Shown here in pieces: positions 1-6,627 of a stretch of 19,366 nt of DNA (positions are counted from its first letter, which is position 1; every line of letters begins with the position of its first letter). Made by a program: the position numbers and the translations under genes. Source of the DNA: Rickettsiaceae bacterium (GTDB lineage Bacteria; Pseudomonadota; Alphaproteobacteria; Rickettsiales; Rickettsiaceae). The notes under the pieces are model-generated. The model did no database searches. It had not been told where the DNA came from and worked only from the letters and a program-made list of their open reading frames with translations. The DNA is taken from assembly GCA_028372485.1 (NCBI GenBank), contig JAOMYS010000005.1:1-19366 (forward strand). Direction: 5' to 3'.

Positions 1-25
1 AAGATGACAGGTTGAGGATTTTCAT
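1..25 (-). CDS. 5' end of an unidentified gene leaving the window
   Basis: An ATG at 25-23 opens a minus-strand reading frame whose first eight codons read MKILNLSS before the left edge. A GGAG ribosome binding site (complement of 35-38) lies 9 nt upstream, which supports this start. Eight residues are too few to name the product. The same frame is also open upstream as far as the TGA at 94-92, so the gene could once have begun further upstream. It follows the mini-ORF and hairpins at 56-130, which may form its leader. Confidence 0.45.
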
Positions 26-55
26 ATAGTAATTCTCCAATTTACACTGATGAGA

Positions 56-114
56 GTGAGAAAGTTTGTTATTGCGTAAACGACTTTCCCCTCACGCAAT
101 TGCCGTGCCGGCAA
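56..114 (-). promoter_or_regulatory. competing hairpins between mini-ORF and downstream gene
   Basis: Three inverted repeats overlap here. GTGAGAAAGT (56-65) pairs with ACTTT (83-87) plus CTCAC (91-95), leaving a CCC bulge. ATTGCGT (71-77) pairs with ACGCAAT (94-100). TTGCCG (100-105) pairs with CGGCAA (109-114). The first two share bases 94-95 and cannot both form fully. The mini-ORF stop lies inside the contested arm, so a ribosome finishing the mini-ORF would affect which pairing forms. This geometry resembles attenuation or translational-control leaders. A decayed palindromic element is the main alternative. Confidence 0.35.
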
Positions 115-130
115 CGTCGGCGTCGCTCAT
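92..130 (-). CDS. putative 12-codon leader peptide
   Basis: ATG at 130-128 to TGA at 94-92 encodes MSDADVAGTAIA. AGGA lies just upstream, although its spacing to the ATG (3 nt) is short. By hand count 25 of 39 bases are G or C, far above the surrounding sequence. Another in-frame ATG at 151-149 would make it 19 codons. The frame stays open for 30 codons after the TGA, through the ATG at 25-23. It could therefore be a regulatory leader peptide, the interrupted N-terminus of the downstream gene, or part of a palindromic repeat. I do not recognise the peptide. No function is claimed. Confidence 0.3.
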   Translation of the reverse strand: MSDADVAGTAIA

Positions 131-159
131 TGTTCCTGGTATAATATTCATCTAAACAG

Positions 160-165
160 ATTATA
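160..165 (-). promoter_or_regulatory. candidate -10 box for the left-edge gene
   Basis: The minus strand reads TATAAT at 165-160, a perfect -10 hexamer about 30 nt before the mini-ORF ATG at 130. No convincing -35 hexamer is seen at 16-18 nt spacing. In AT-rich DNA such matches arise often by chance. Confidence 0.25.
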
Positions 166-278
166 AACATGCATGCAGTATGTGCTTTGAAACCCTATGT
201 TGTCGCTTTTATTCAACAAAGTCATGTTGTGTTGTTTATTGGAGAACTAGTCATAATGAACTAATCTCCCTAAAACAT

Positions 279-1418
279 TTATCTTTGCATCTTAGGCTTT
301 GTATCTTTTTGAGATCTAAGATCTTGCGCTTCTTTTTCAGCCCAGCCTTTTGATCCCATGTGGCTTCTAATGGATTTCACTGCCTGTTGAATATTACCAA
401 ACGTTTTTTCATTTAGCTTCCTCAACAATAGAGATGGAGTATAGAATATAGAAACACTCTTACTATCGACCATGCTTTTGTCGTCAAGTTGTCTTACTCC
501 ATACTTATAACCGGAAAGAGAGTGTACTACGCCTTTTTCAGGCTCTACTCTTAATTGACATCCAACATGACTGTATCCAGCACTACCTGGAATACCAGCA
601 GGAACTGGATCATGGTGATGCTGCACCACTCTCAGCGTTTTGTCTCCTAAATCTTTGTTATATTCCTTAGCTTGCTTACTATCGAAAACCCTTGGATCTC
701 CAAAGGTTACAACGCCTATATCTTTAGTTTTGTATTCATTATTTACATACATGGCAGCAATTTTTGCAACATCTCCCCCATGCTATGACCGGTAAAGGTG
801 TATTTTAGATCTTCAATTTTAGTATTATTTTTATCTGCAATATTAACCAATTCACTTCTTACCTTTGGCCAGAGACCTTTAAAAACATTATAAAACCCTT
901 TATGTACTCTTCCCTTCATAAAACTACTAGTAGATAAAAACGTATTAGCATCTGAAAACATATTATGGGCATTTAGAGTGCCTCTAAATGCAATATACTT
1001 CATTTCCTTTTGAGATTATTGAGCACTTAGTTTTCATATCTAAATCTTCTATATCTGTAATCTTATAGCCTAATTCTTTAAACTCCTCTGGAGTCTTGAA
1101 TCCTTGTTCTTTCAGTTTTTCTTCATTTATCGTTCTGCTTAAGTAGCTGATATTCGATGCATCTGCCATAAGATCTATACCTTCTTTTGAGAATCCGGCA
1201 ATATGCTTAATATCTATATTCGTTACTTTTGAGTTTTCAATTACCAAATTAGTCTTATTTAGCAGCTCTTTCTCTTCTTTGCTTTGTGGAATTGACTCGG
1301 GAGAAATAACATCGCACCCCTCTTCTTTACCAATAACGAGAAAAGAATCACCCTCTTTTATTATTTTATTCCCATCTGCTGGGCCTATTGATTCAAATTC
1401 TTCTTGTCTATCCACCAT
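279..1418 (-). pseudogene. class 3 lipase, frameshifted twice
   Basis: Three overlapping minus-strand reading frames together make one Lipase_3 alpha/beta hydrolase of about 380 residues. Frame A (1418-984) is a 144-residue N-terminal region without a clear signal peptide. Frame B (1003-743) carries the family motif YIAFRGT, then VHKGFY, and ends in the nucleophile motif GHSMG. Frame C (752-279) continues with VTFGDPRVF, HDPVP (probable catalytic Asp) and VVHSLSGY (probable catalytic His). The A to B shift is +1 or -2 near 993-1001, where GNEVY should run into YIAFRGT. The B to C shift is -1 in the C5 run at 775-779 (G5 on the coding strand). A sixth G restores GHSMGGDVAKIAAMY. The two shifts cancel, so A and C share a phase. 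The family hydrolyses acyl esters of lipids, and in intracellular bacteria lipases can be secreted effectors. As read here only truncated peptides could be made, barring sequencing error or slippage. Confidence 0.8.
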
Positions 1419-1550
1419 ATAAAGTAACCATAGATGATCTAAAAATTTAATAATTTCTTTTTAACAATAGGTCACACAAGTAATTTAACACATTCACTCA
1501 ATTTTCGTTAATTATTTACACTTCCTATGCAAAGATATATTCTTAAGTTA

Positions 1551-1556
1551 TATAAT
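1551..1556 (+). promoter_or_regulatory. candidate -10 box for crcB
   Basis: TATAAT lies 24 nt upstream of the crcB ATG, within the 162-bp divergent gap between the lipase and crcB. No good -35 hexamer is seen at standard spacing, so this is weak. Confidence 0.25.
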
Positions 1557-1580
1557 ATATAAGTTCATTAGTAAGAAAGA

Positions 1581-1961
1581 ATGTTTTTGCACTATATTTT
1601 TATTGGACTTGGTGGCGCAATTGGCGCAATATCTCGTACTGCAGTTGGAAAATTACTGCCAGTTGCATTTTGGGGTATACCATTACCAATTTTATTTGTT
1701 AATATCCTTGGATGTTTTGTAACAGGCATATTAATTGAAGTAACCAATTTGCAATTAAATATCTCAGATAATTTAAGATATTTTTTAATTTCTGGATTTC
1801 TTGGAGGATTTACTACATTTTCTTCATTCGCATTAGAATTTGGACTATTATGCGAAAAAAATGAATATGTGTCTGCAATAATTTATGCAACTCTTAGTTT
1901 TGTCCTAAGTATATCTTGTTTTTTTCTTGCTATAAAAATAGTTAGGTTTTTTTATCTATAA
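1581..1961 (+). CDS. crcB: CrcB/FluC fluoride channel
   Basis: This encodes a 126-residue inner-membrane protein of the CrcB/Fluc family, which works as an antiparallel dimer exporting fluoride and so protects enolase and pyrophosphatase from poisoning. Family marks are GGAIGAISR (11-19), the conserved Asn41 in VNILGCF, and GFLGGFTTFSSF (72-83) with the phenylalanine and serine/threonine track of the pore. Four hydrophobic segments fall near 4-22, 33-55, 66-88 and 98-123. Length is normal for the family. The ATG follows a weak purine stretch (AAGAAAG). It is a lone gene, divergent from the lipase remnant. I see no fluoride riboswitch in the 162 bases upstream, so expression may be constitutive. 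Confidence 0.93.
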   Translation: MFLHYIFIGLGGAIGAISRTAVGKLLPVAFWGIPLPILFVNILGCFVTGILIEVTNLQLNISDNLRYFLISGFLGGFTTFSSFALEFGLLCEKNEYVSAIIYATLSFVLSISCFFLAIKIVRFFYL

Positions 1962-2236
1962 TTTCATATTTCTAATTAACAACTTACTTGTGGTATCTTC
2001 ATAAATTAACTATAGTCAATTTATCTTAAATCGAATGTCATTACTCTTCGCTTACCTATTATAGTAAATTATAAAGGAGTATTGCTATACTGGAATCCCC
2101 CAGCATGTCATCTCGTAAATTGGAGCATTGCTTATAGCGAGGATTATACGGGATCTCTATAGTATAGAGGTTTACCATAATGTTAAAAATTTTACTGCTC
2201 CTGTAAGAGATTCCATTGGGCTTGAAAAATATTAGC
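1962..2236. other. intergenic gap between crcB and rlmB
   Basis: These 275 bases separate the convergent crcB and rlmB genes. I find no gene and no hairpin followed by a T run that would clearly terminate either one. The only structure is the set of nested inverted repeats at 2091-2215. Confidence 0.6.
2091..2215. repeat. nested inverted repeats, possible palindromic element remnant
   Basis: Outer arms TGGAATC (2091-2097) and GATTCCA (2209-2215) are exact complements. Inside them ATCTCGTA (2110-2117) pairs with TACGGGAT (2147-2154) over eight positions with one G-U wobble. Next to that, CTCTA (2155-2159) pairs with TAGAG (2165-2169). Short palindromic repeats are common in Rickettsia-like genomes, and this could be a decayed one. 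No second copy is evident in the window, so the assignment is inference. Confidence 0.3.
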
Positions 2237-2986
2237 TTATAGGGTTGCTAGGTTGTTTTGAGAGAGGTAGAAAATTATACTAGCTGCATTTGAGGCGTTT
2301 AGGCTTTCTACATCTTTTGATATTGGGATTTTTACCAAGAAATCGCAGCTTTGGGCTGTAAGGCGCCTTATTCCTTTCCCTTCAGAGCCAATGATAATTG
2401 CTAATTTATCTATATTTTGAATTTCGCTAACTGTTTTTTTTGTGTTTACATCAAGTCCCGCTATCCAAAACCCCATTTTTTTCAAAGCATCAATCGCAGA
2501 CTTAATGTTTGTTACTTTTGCTACTTGCATCAATTCTAAACAGCCAGATGCTGCTTTTGCTATGGATGCATTTTCATCTGGGGTATTGTCGTTTGGTAAT
2601 ATCAGTTTTGTAATACCAAATGCAGCTGCACTTCTGATAATAGCGCCTATATTTTGTGGATCAGATAGTTGATCAAGTATTACTATGCGATCTTGTGTCT
2701 CATTGAAGTTTAGTTTTTTTATATCTTTTTCAAATATACTATTTACTAACGCAATGATTCCTTGATGAGGTTGATTGTGACCAATCTTTTTTGTTATCAG
2801 TTCTTCTGTTGTAATTCGTACATCTATGTGTGGGTATAGCTTTTTTATCTCTTCTGAATGCTTCTTTAAAGAGTACACATGCTTGACATTTCTATTTGGG
2901 TTATTCAATGCTGCAATAACTGTATGTTTGCCATACATATAATACTGCATTGACTTTGAAGACTTTTCTTTCTCTTTGTTTTTCAT
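2237..2986 (-). CDS. rlmB: RlmB/TrmH-family RNA 2'-O-ribose methyltransferase
   Basis: This SPOUT-class enzyme transfers a methyl group from S-adenosylmethionine to a ribose 2'-hydroxyl. RlmB acts on G2251 of 23S rRNA (E. coli numbering). From the ATG at 2986 it has 249 residues. A lysine-rich start leads into an RNA-binding region beginning YGKHTVIAAL. The three SpoU motifs follow: LDQLSDPQNIGAIIRS (104-119), IIGSEGKGIRRL (198-209), and VKIPISKDVESLNASNAAS (218-236). I chose this ATG because AAAGGAAA lies 5-12 nt upstream. A TTG at 3037 would add 17 residues that merely translate the binding site. Family assignment is firm. The exact target nucleotide is inferred. Confidence 0.9.
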   Translation of the reverse strand: MKNKEKEKSSKSMQYYMYGKHTVIAALNNPNRNVKHVYSLKKHSEEIKKLYPHIDVRITTEELITKKIGHNQPHQGIIALVNSIFEKDIKKLNFNETQDRIVILDQLSDPQNIGAIIRSAAAFGITKLILPNDNTPDENASIAKAASGCLELMQVAKVTNIKSAIDALKKMGFWIAGLDVNTKKTVSEIQNIDKLAIIIGSEGKGIRRLTAQSCDFLVKIPISKDVESLNASNAASIIFYLSQNNLATL

Positions 2987-3130
2987 TGTATTTCCTTTTG
3001 TTTGGGATTTTTTTTGATCAGAATGTTCTTGACACAAAATAGTATTTATTATAGAAACTTACAACTAAACATTTGGGTATATAGCCAAAGGATAAATATT
3101 TGCGGAGTAGGTTTTTGTTTGTATTATCTC

Positions 3131-3159
3131 TTGCATTTAGTGGCTGAGTGGTTTATTTT
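3131..3159 (+). promoter_or_regulatory. candidate promoter for tRNA-Tyr/tRNA-Gly/tuf
   Basis: TTGCAT (3131-3136) and TATTTT (3154-3159) are separated by 17 nt, and a start near 3166 would fall about 11 nt before tRNA-Tyr. Each hexamer matches the sigma-70 consensus at four of six positions. With no better candidate between 3365 and 3441, the tRNAs and tuf may share this promoter. Confidence 0.35.
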
Positions 3160-3176
3160 ACCATGAGTTCTAATGC

Positions 3177-3262
3177 GGAGGGGTGGCCGAGCGGTCAAAG
3201 GCAGCAGACTGTAAATCTGCCCGCGTATGCGTACGAAGGTTCGAATCCTTCTCCCTCCACCA
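3177..3262 (+). tRNA. tRNA-Tyr (anticodon GTA)
   Basis: This is an 86-nt class II tRNA with a long variable arm. The acceptor GGAGGGG pairs with TCCCTCC, the anticodon stem GCAGA/TCTGC holds loop CTGTAAA with GTA at 3211-3213, and the T arm is GAAGG-TTCGAAT-CCTTC. The discriminator is A and the CCA end is encoded at 3260-3262. It stands 28 nt ahead of tRNA-Gly and probably shares its transcript. Confidence 0.97.
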
Positions 3263-3290
3263 ATGAATTTGGTTTTGAACGAGAGAGATT

Positions 3291-3364
3291 GCGGGTGTAG
3301 CTCAATGGTAGAGCCCCAGCCTTCCAAGCTGGTGGTGTGGGTTCGATCCCCATCACCCGCTCCA
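3291..3364 (+). tRNA. tRNA-Gly (anticodon TCC)
   Basis: A 74-nt tRNA. Acceptor GCGGGTG pairs with CACCCGC, the anticodon stem CCAGC/GCTGG holds loop CTTCCAA with TCC at 3323-3325, and the T loop is TTCGATC. The discriminator is T and CCA is encoded at 3362-3364. It reads GGA and GGG codons. The Tyr-Gly order directly before tuf matches the tRNA genes upstream of tufB in E. coli. Confidence 0.97.
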
Positions 3365-3441
3365 ATTTTGGGTTTGGATTTGCGTAATGATCGTGAATTT
3401 TTGTTGATTTTGAATGAAGATATTTTTTTAGGAGTTAAATT

Positions 3442-4620
3442 ATGGCAAAGGAAAAATTTGAGCGGAATAAACCGCACTGTAATATTGGTACTATTGGTCA
3501 CGTGGATCATGGTAAGACTTCTCTTACTGCTGCGATCACTAATGTGCTTGCTAAGAAAGGGTTAGCTAAGGCCTCTAAGTATGATGAGATTGATGGTGCT
3601 CCGGAAGAGAAGGAAAGGGGGATTACAATTTCTACTGCTCACGTTGAGTATGAGACTGACAATAGGCATTATGCTCACGTTGATTGCCCGGGTCACGCTG
3701 ATTATGTTAAAAATATGATTACAGGTGCTGCGCAGATGGATGGTGGTATTCTTGTTGTGTCTGCCGCTGATGGACCTATGCCTCAAACTAGAGAGCACAT
3801 TCTTCTTGCTCGTCAGGTTGGCGTTCCTGCTCTTGTTGTGTTTTTAAATAAAGTAGATCAAGTTGATGATGAAGAGCTTTTAGAGCTTGTTGAAATGGAA
3901 GTTAGAGAGCTTTTGACTGAGTATGAATTCCCTGGTGATGATATACCTGTTATTAAAGGTTCTGCGCTAAAAGTGCTTGAAGGTGGTGATACTAAATGTA
4001 TTGATGAGTTGATGGATGCTGTTGATTCTTATATTCCTCAGCCAAAACGTGACACAGATAAGCCATTCTTGATGCCTATTGAAGATGTATTCTCAATTTC
4101 TGGTCGTGGTACTGTTGTAACAGGGAGAATCGAAAAGGGTGTTGTTAACGTTAGTGATGAAATCGAAATTGTTGGTATTAAGGAAACTACAAAAACAACT
4201 TGTACTGGTGTTGAAATGTTCAGGAAACTTCTTGATTCAGGTGAAGCTGGTGACAATGTTGGTGTGTTGCTTCGTGGTACAAAGAGAGAGGATGTTGTTA
4301 GAGGGCAAGTTTTAGCTAAGCCTGGTACGATTACTCCTCATACTGAGTTTGAAGCTGAGATATATGTTTTAACTAAAGAAGAGGGTGGTCGTCATACTCC
4401 TTTCTTTAAAAATTATCGCCCCCAGTTCTATTTCAGAACTACTGATGTTACAGGTGAAGTTGAATTACCAGCTGGTAAAGAGATGATAATGCCTGGTGAT
4501 AATACAAAGATCGTTGTTAAGATGATTTCTCCTGTTGCCATGGATGAAGGTTTGCGCTTTGCTATTCGTGAAGGTGGTAGAACCGTTGGTGCAGGTGTTG
4601 TATCTAAAATTATTAAGTAA
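3442..4620 (+). CDS. tuf: elongation factor Tu
   Basis: This 392-residue GTPase delivers aminoacyl-tRNA to the ribosomal A site in the cytoplasm. All G-domain motifs are intact: P loop GHVDHGKT (19-26), switch I RGITIS (59-64), DCPGH (81-85) with catalytic His85, NKVD (136-139) and GSALK (173-177). Beta-barrel domains 2 and 3 follow from about residue 200, ending VVSKIIK. Length is within a few residues of the family norm. AGGAG lies about 10 nt upstream of the ATG. Two tRNA genes precede it and rpsJ follows, but no fusA or rpsG is adjacent. The hairpin at 4630-4659 separates it from the ribosomal protein genes. Confidence 0.99.
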   Translation: MAKEKFERNKPHCNIGTIGHVDHGKTSLTAAITNVLAKKGLAKASKYDEIDGAPEEKERGITISTAHVEYETDNRHYAHVDCPGHADYVKNMITGAAQMDGGILVVSAADGPMPQTREHILLARQVGVPALVVFLNKVDQVDDEELLELVEMEVRELLTEYEFPGDDIPVIKGSALKVLEGGDTKCIDELMDAVDSYIPQPKRDTDKPFLMPIEDVFSISGRGTVVTGRIEKGVVNVSDEIEIVGIKETTKTTCTGVEMFRKLLDSGEAGDNVGVLLRGTKREDVVRGQVLAKPGTITPHTEFEAEIYVLTKEEGGRHTPFFKNYRPQFYFRTTDVTGEVELPAGKEMIMPGDNTKIVVKMISPVAMDEGLRFAIREGGRTVGAGVVSKIIK

Positions 4621-4629
4621 GACTTATGG

Positions 4630-4659
4630 CTCAGCAAGGTATTAACTTTGCTGAGTTTT
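4630..4659 (+). terminator. terminator or attenuator between tuf and rpsJ
   Basis: CTCAGCAA (4630-4637) pairs exactly with TTGCTGAG (4648-4655) around a 10-nt loop, followed by TTTT. It begins 10 nt after the tuf stop. The short T run suggests partial termination, which would let tuf be expressed at a higher level than the downstream cluster. Confidence 0.65.
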
Positions 4660-4717
4660 GTAATTATATGGGCTAGTTTCTGGTGTAGATTCTTGCTGGC
4701 TGTTTGAAAGGTTGATA

Positions 4718-5035
4718 ATGGATAATCAAAAAATAAAAATTAAACTCAGGTCGTTTGATCATCGCTCTTTGGAGGGTGCTACCACTGAGATAGTTAGCGC
4801 TGTGAAGCGTGCAGGTGCTAGTATAAGTGGTCCTATTCCTCTTCCTAGGCATATTGAGAGATTTACAGTTATTAGAGGTCCTCACGTTGATAAGAAGTCT
4901 AGGGAGCAATTTGAGATCAGAACTCAGAAGAGATTGGTGATTATCAATTATCCGACTCCTCAAACTGTTGAGGCGTTAAGAAAGATTGATCTACCTGCTG
5001 GTGTTGATGTTGAAATTAAATTAGTAGGTGCTTAG
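4718..5035 (+). CDS. rpsJ: 30S ribosomal protein S10 / NusE
   Basis: S10 is part of the 30S head and also, as NusE, pairs with NusB in transcription antitermination. The 105-residue product contains the family signature GPIPLPRHIERFTVIRGPHV (about 38-57), followed by KKSREQFEIRTQKRLV. The ATG at 4718 is preferred over an in-frame TTG at 4712 because GAAAGG sits 6-11 nt upstream of the ATG. It opens the S10 cluster downstream of the tuf hairpin. I see no clear new promoter in the short gap. Confidence 0.98.
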   Translation: MDNQKIKIKLRSFDHRSLEGATTEIVSAVKRAGASISGPIPLPRHIERFTVIRGPHVDKKSREQFEIRTQKRLVIINYPTPQTVEALRKIDLPAGVDVEIKLVGA

Positions 5036-5036
5036 G

Positions 5037-5681
5037 ATGAGATCGGGTTTAATTACAAAGAAAATTGGTATGAGTTCTACGTTTACCGAGCAAGGTGAGC
5101 GCATTACTTTAACTTTTTTGCAAGTAGATAATTGTCAGGTTGTGGGTCATAGGACCGTTGAAAGAGATGGTTATTCTGCTTTGGTTTTAGGTTCTCTTAT
5201 TAAGAAGGCTTCTAAGGTTTCTAAATCAATGAGGGGTGTTTTTGCTGCTTCGAAAATTGAGCCGAGATCTATCTTGAGAGAGTTTAGAGTTAGTGAAGAA
5301 AATCTGGTTGCTATAGGTACAATCTTTAATGTTGACCATTATGAAGCTGGGCAGTATATTGATGTGTCTGGTAAGTCTAAAGGTAAAGGTTTTGCTGGTG
5401 TAATGAAGAGGCATAACTTTGCTGGGTTGGAAGCTACTCATGGTGTTTCTATCTCTCATCGCTCTCATGGTTCTACTGGTCAATGTCAAGATCCTGGTAA
5501 GGTATTTAAGGGTAAGAAAATGGCTGGTCAGTTGGGTAATGTAAATGTTACTGTTCAAAATTTGAAAGTTGTTGATGTTGATCCGGACAAAGGATTGTTG
5601 ATTGTGAGTGGTAATGTTCCTGGTGCTAGAGGTGGTTACATCTTTGTTAAGGATGCTGTAAAAAAATACGTTGCTGTTTGA
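5037..5681 (+). CDS. rplC: 50S ribosomal protein L3
   Basis: L3 is an early 23S-binding assembly protein whose long loop reaches the peptidyl transferase centre. The 214-residue product starts MRSGLITKKIGM, as the family does, so I chose the ATG at 5037 over an in-frame GTG at 5028. The signature GKGFAGVMKRHNF and the extension HGSTGQCQDPGKVFKGKKM are present. That extension includes the glutamine that PrmB methylates in E. coli. The ATG follows the rpsJ stop by one base, with GTAGG just upstream inside rpsJ. Confidence 0.97.
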   Translation: MRSGLITKKIGMSSTFTEQGERITLTFLQVDNCQVVGHRTVERDGYSALVLGSLIKKASKVSKSMRGVFAASKIEPRSILREFRVSEENLVAIGTIFNVDHYEAGQYIDVSGKSKGKGFAGVMKRHNFAGLEATHGVSISHRSHGSTGQCQDPGKVFKGKKMAGQLGNVNVTVQNLKVVDVDPDKGLLIVSGNVPGARGGYIFVKDAVKKYVAV

Positions 5682-5710
5682 GGCATTATTTGTAAGATTT
5701 AGGTAAGAAT

Positions 5711-6328
5711 ATGAAAGCTGAGTTATTGAGTTTGAAAAAGAAGGTGGTTGGAGAAGTTTCTCTAAGTGCTGATATTTTTGGGCTAGAAGCGAGAGTAGAC
5801 ATCATAAAAAGGGTTGTTGATTGGCAAAGAGCCAAAGCTAGAAGTGGTACTCATAGTGTAAAAACAGTTGGGGAGGTTTCTGGCACTACTAAAAAACCTT
5901 TTAAACAAAAAGGTACTGGTAATGCGAGGCAAGGTAATGCCAGAGGTGTTCAACGTCGTGGTGGTGGTATAGCTCATGGTCCTCAAGTAAGATCTCATGA
6001 CATAAAGCTACAAAAGAAGGTTAGGAAGTTAGGTATGAGGCATGCGCTTTCTGCTAAATTATCTTCTGGTTCTTTGTATTTTGTGGATTCTTTGGATATG
6101 AAAAAACCTAAAACTTCTGATTTATCTAAATCTCTATCTTGTTTTGGTGATGGTAAGTTTTTTATGATTACTGCGAACGATAATGAAAATCTAAAATTAT
6201 CAGTTGCTTCTTTAAAGAGTGCAAATGTTGTTCCGGTAATTGGCGCAAATGTTTATGACATAATAAATAGTCATCATGTTTTAATATCAAAAGATGCGCT
6301 TCCTCTTTTGGAAGGGAGGTTGAAATGA
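5711..6328 (+). CDS. rplD: 50S ribosomal protein L4
   Basis: L4 lines the peptide exit tunnel. In E. coli it also represses its own S10 operon. The 205 residues include the internal loop motif KQKGTGNARQGNARGVQRRG (84-103) that forms the tunnel tip. The ATG follows TTAGGTAAGAAT. Its 3' end overlaps rplW by 4 nt (ATGA). I see no convincing S10-leader-like structure upstream of rpsJ, so E. coli-style L4 control is not supported here. Confidence 0.97.
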   Translation: MKAELLSLKKKVVGEVSLSADIFGLEARVDIIKRVVDWQRAKARSGTHSVKTVGEVSGTTKKPFKQKGTGNARQGNARGVQRRGGGIAHGPQVRSHDIKLQKKVRKLGMRHALSAKLSSGSLYFVDSLDMKKPKTSDLSKSLSCFGDGKFFMITANDNENLKLSVASLKSANVVPVIGANVYDIINSHHVLISKDALPLLEGRLK

Positions 6329-6627
6329 TAAATGGGATTAAAAGCGAATATGATCTAATTAAGTCTCCTGTTGTTACAGAAAAGTCTACTATTCTTGGGG
6401 AAGACGGTAAGTATGTATTTCATGTTTCTCCTATTGCTAATAAGATTTTAGTGAAAAATGCTATAGAGAAGATTTTTGGCGTGAAGGTGAAATCGGTAAA
6501 TATTTTGAACCAAGTTGGTAAAGAAAAAAGATTTAAAGGTACATTAGGTCGTAGGTCTGATAAGAAGAAAGCGATAGTGACCTTGGAAAAGGGGCATAAT
6601 ATAGATCTTGCTGGGGGGGTAAAATAA
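6325..6627 (+). CDS. rplW: 50S ribosomal protein L23
   Basis: L23 sits at the tunnel exit and docks trigger factor and the signal recognition particle. The 100-residue product has the N-terminal motif SPVVTEKST and the central VKSVNILNQVGKEKRFKGTLGR. GGGAGG lies shortly before the ATG, inside rplD. The stop is followed immediately by the rplB ATG. Its last codons contain a run of seven G (6613-6619) that doubles as the rplB ribosome binding site. Confidence 0.96.
   Translation: MINGIKSEYDLIKSPVVTEKSTILGEDGKYVFHVSPIANKILVKNAIEKIFGVKVKSVNILNQVGKEKRFKGTLGRRSDKKKAIVTLEKGHNIDLAGGVK

Noticed and set aside
241..269. Hairpin GGAGA/TCTCC downstream of the lipase remnant as its terminator
   Set aside because: The stem is interrupted and no T run follows on the minus strand.
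2987..3037. Longer RlmB starting from TTG at 3037
   Set aside because: The extra 17 residues translate the AAAGGAAA ribosome binding site of the ATG at 2986 and show no family similarity.
3124..3565. Long open frames on both strands across the two tRNA genes
   Set aside because: They run through intact tRNA-Tyr and tRNA-Gly and into tuf. They have no ribosome binding site or recognisable product.
5028..5036. GTG start for rplC inside rpsJ
   Set aside because: L3 proteins begin with M-R-x-G-L-I at the ATG at 5037, and the extra three residues are not conserved.
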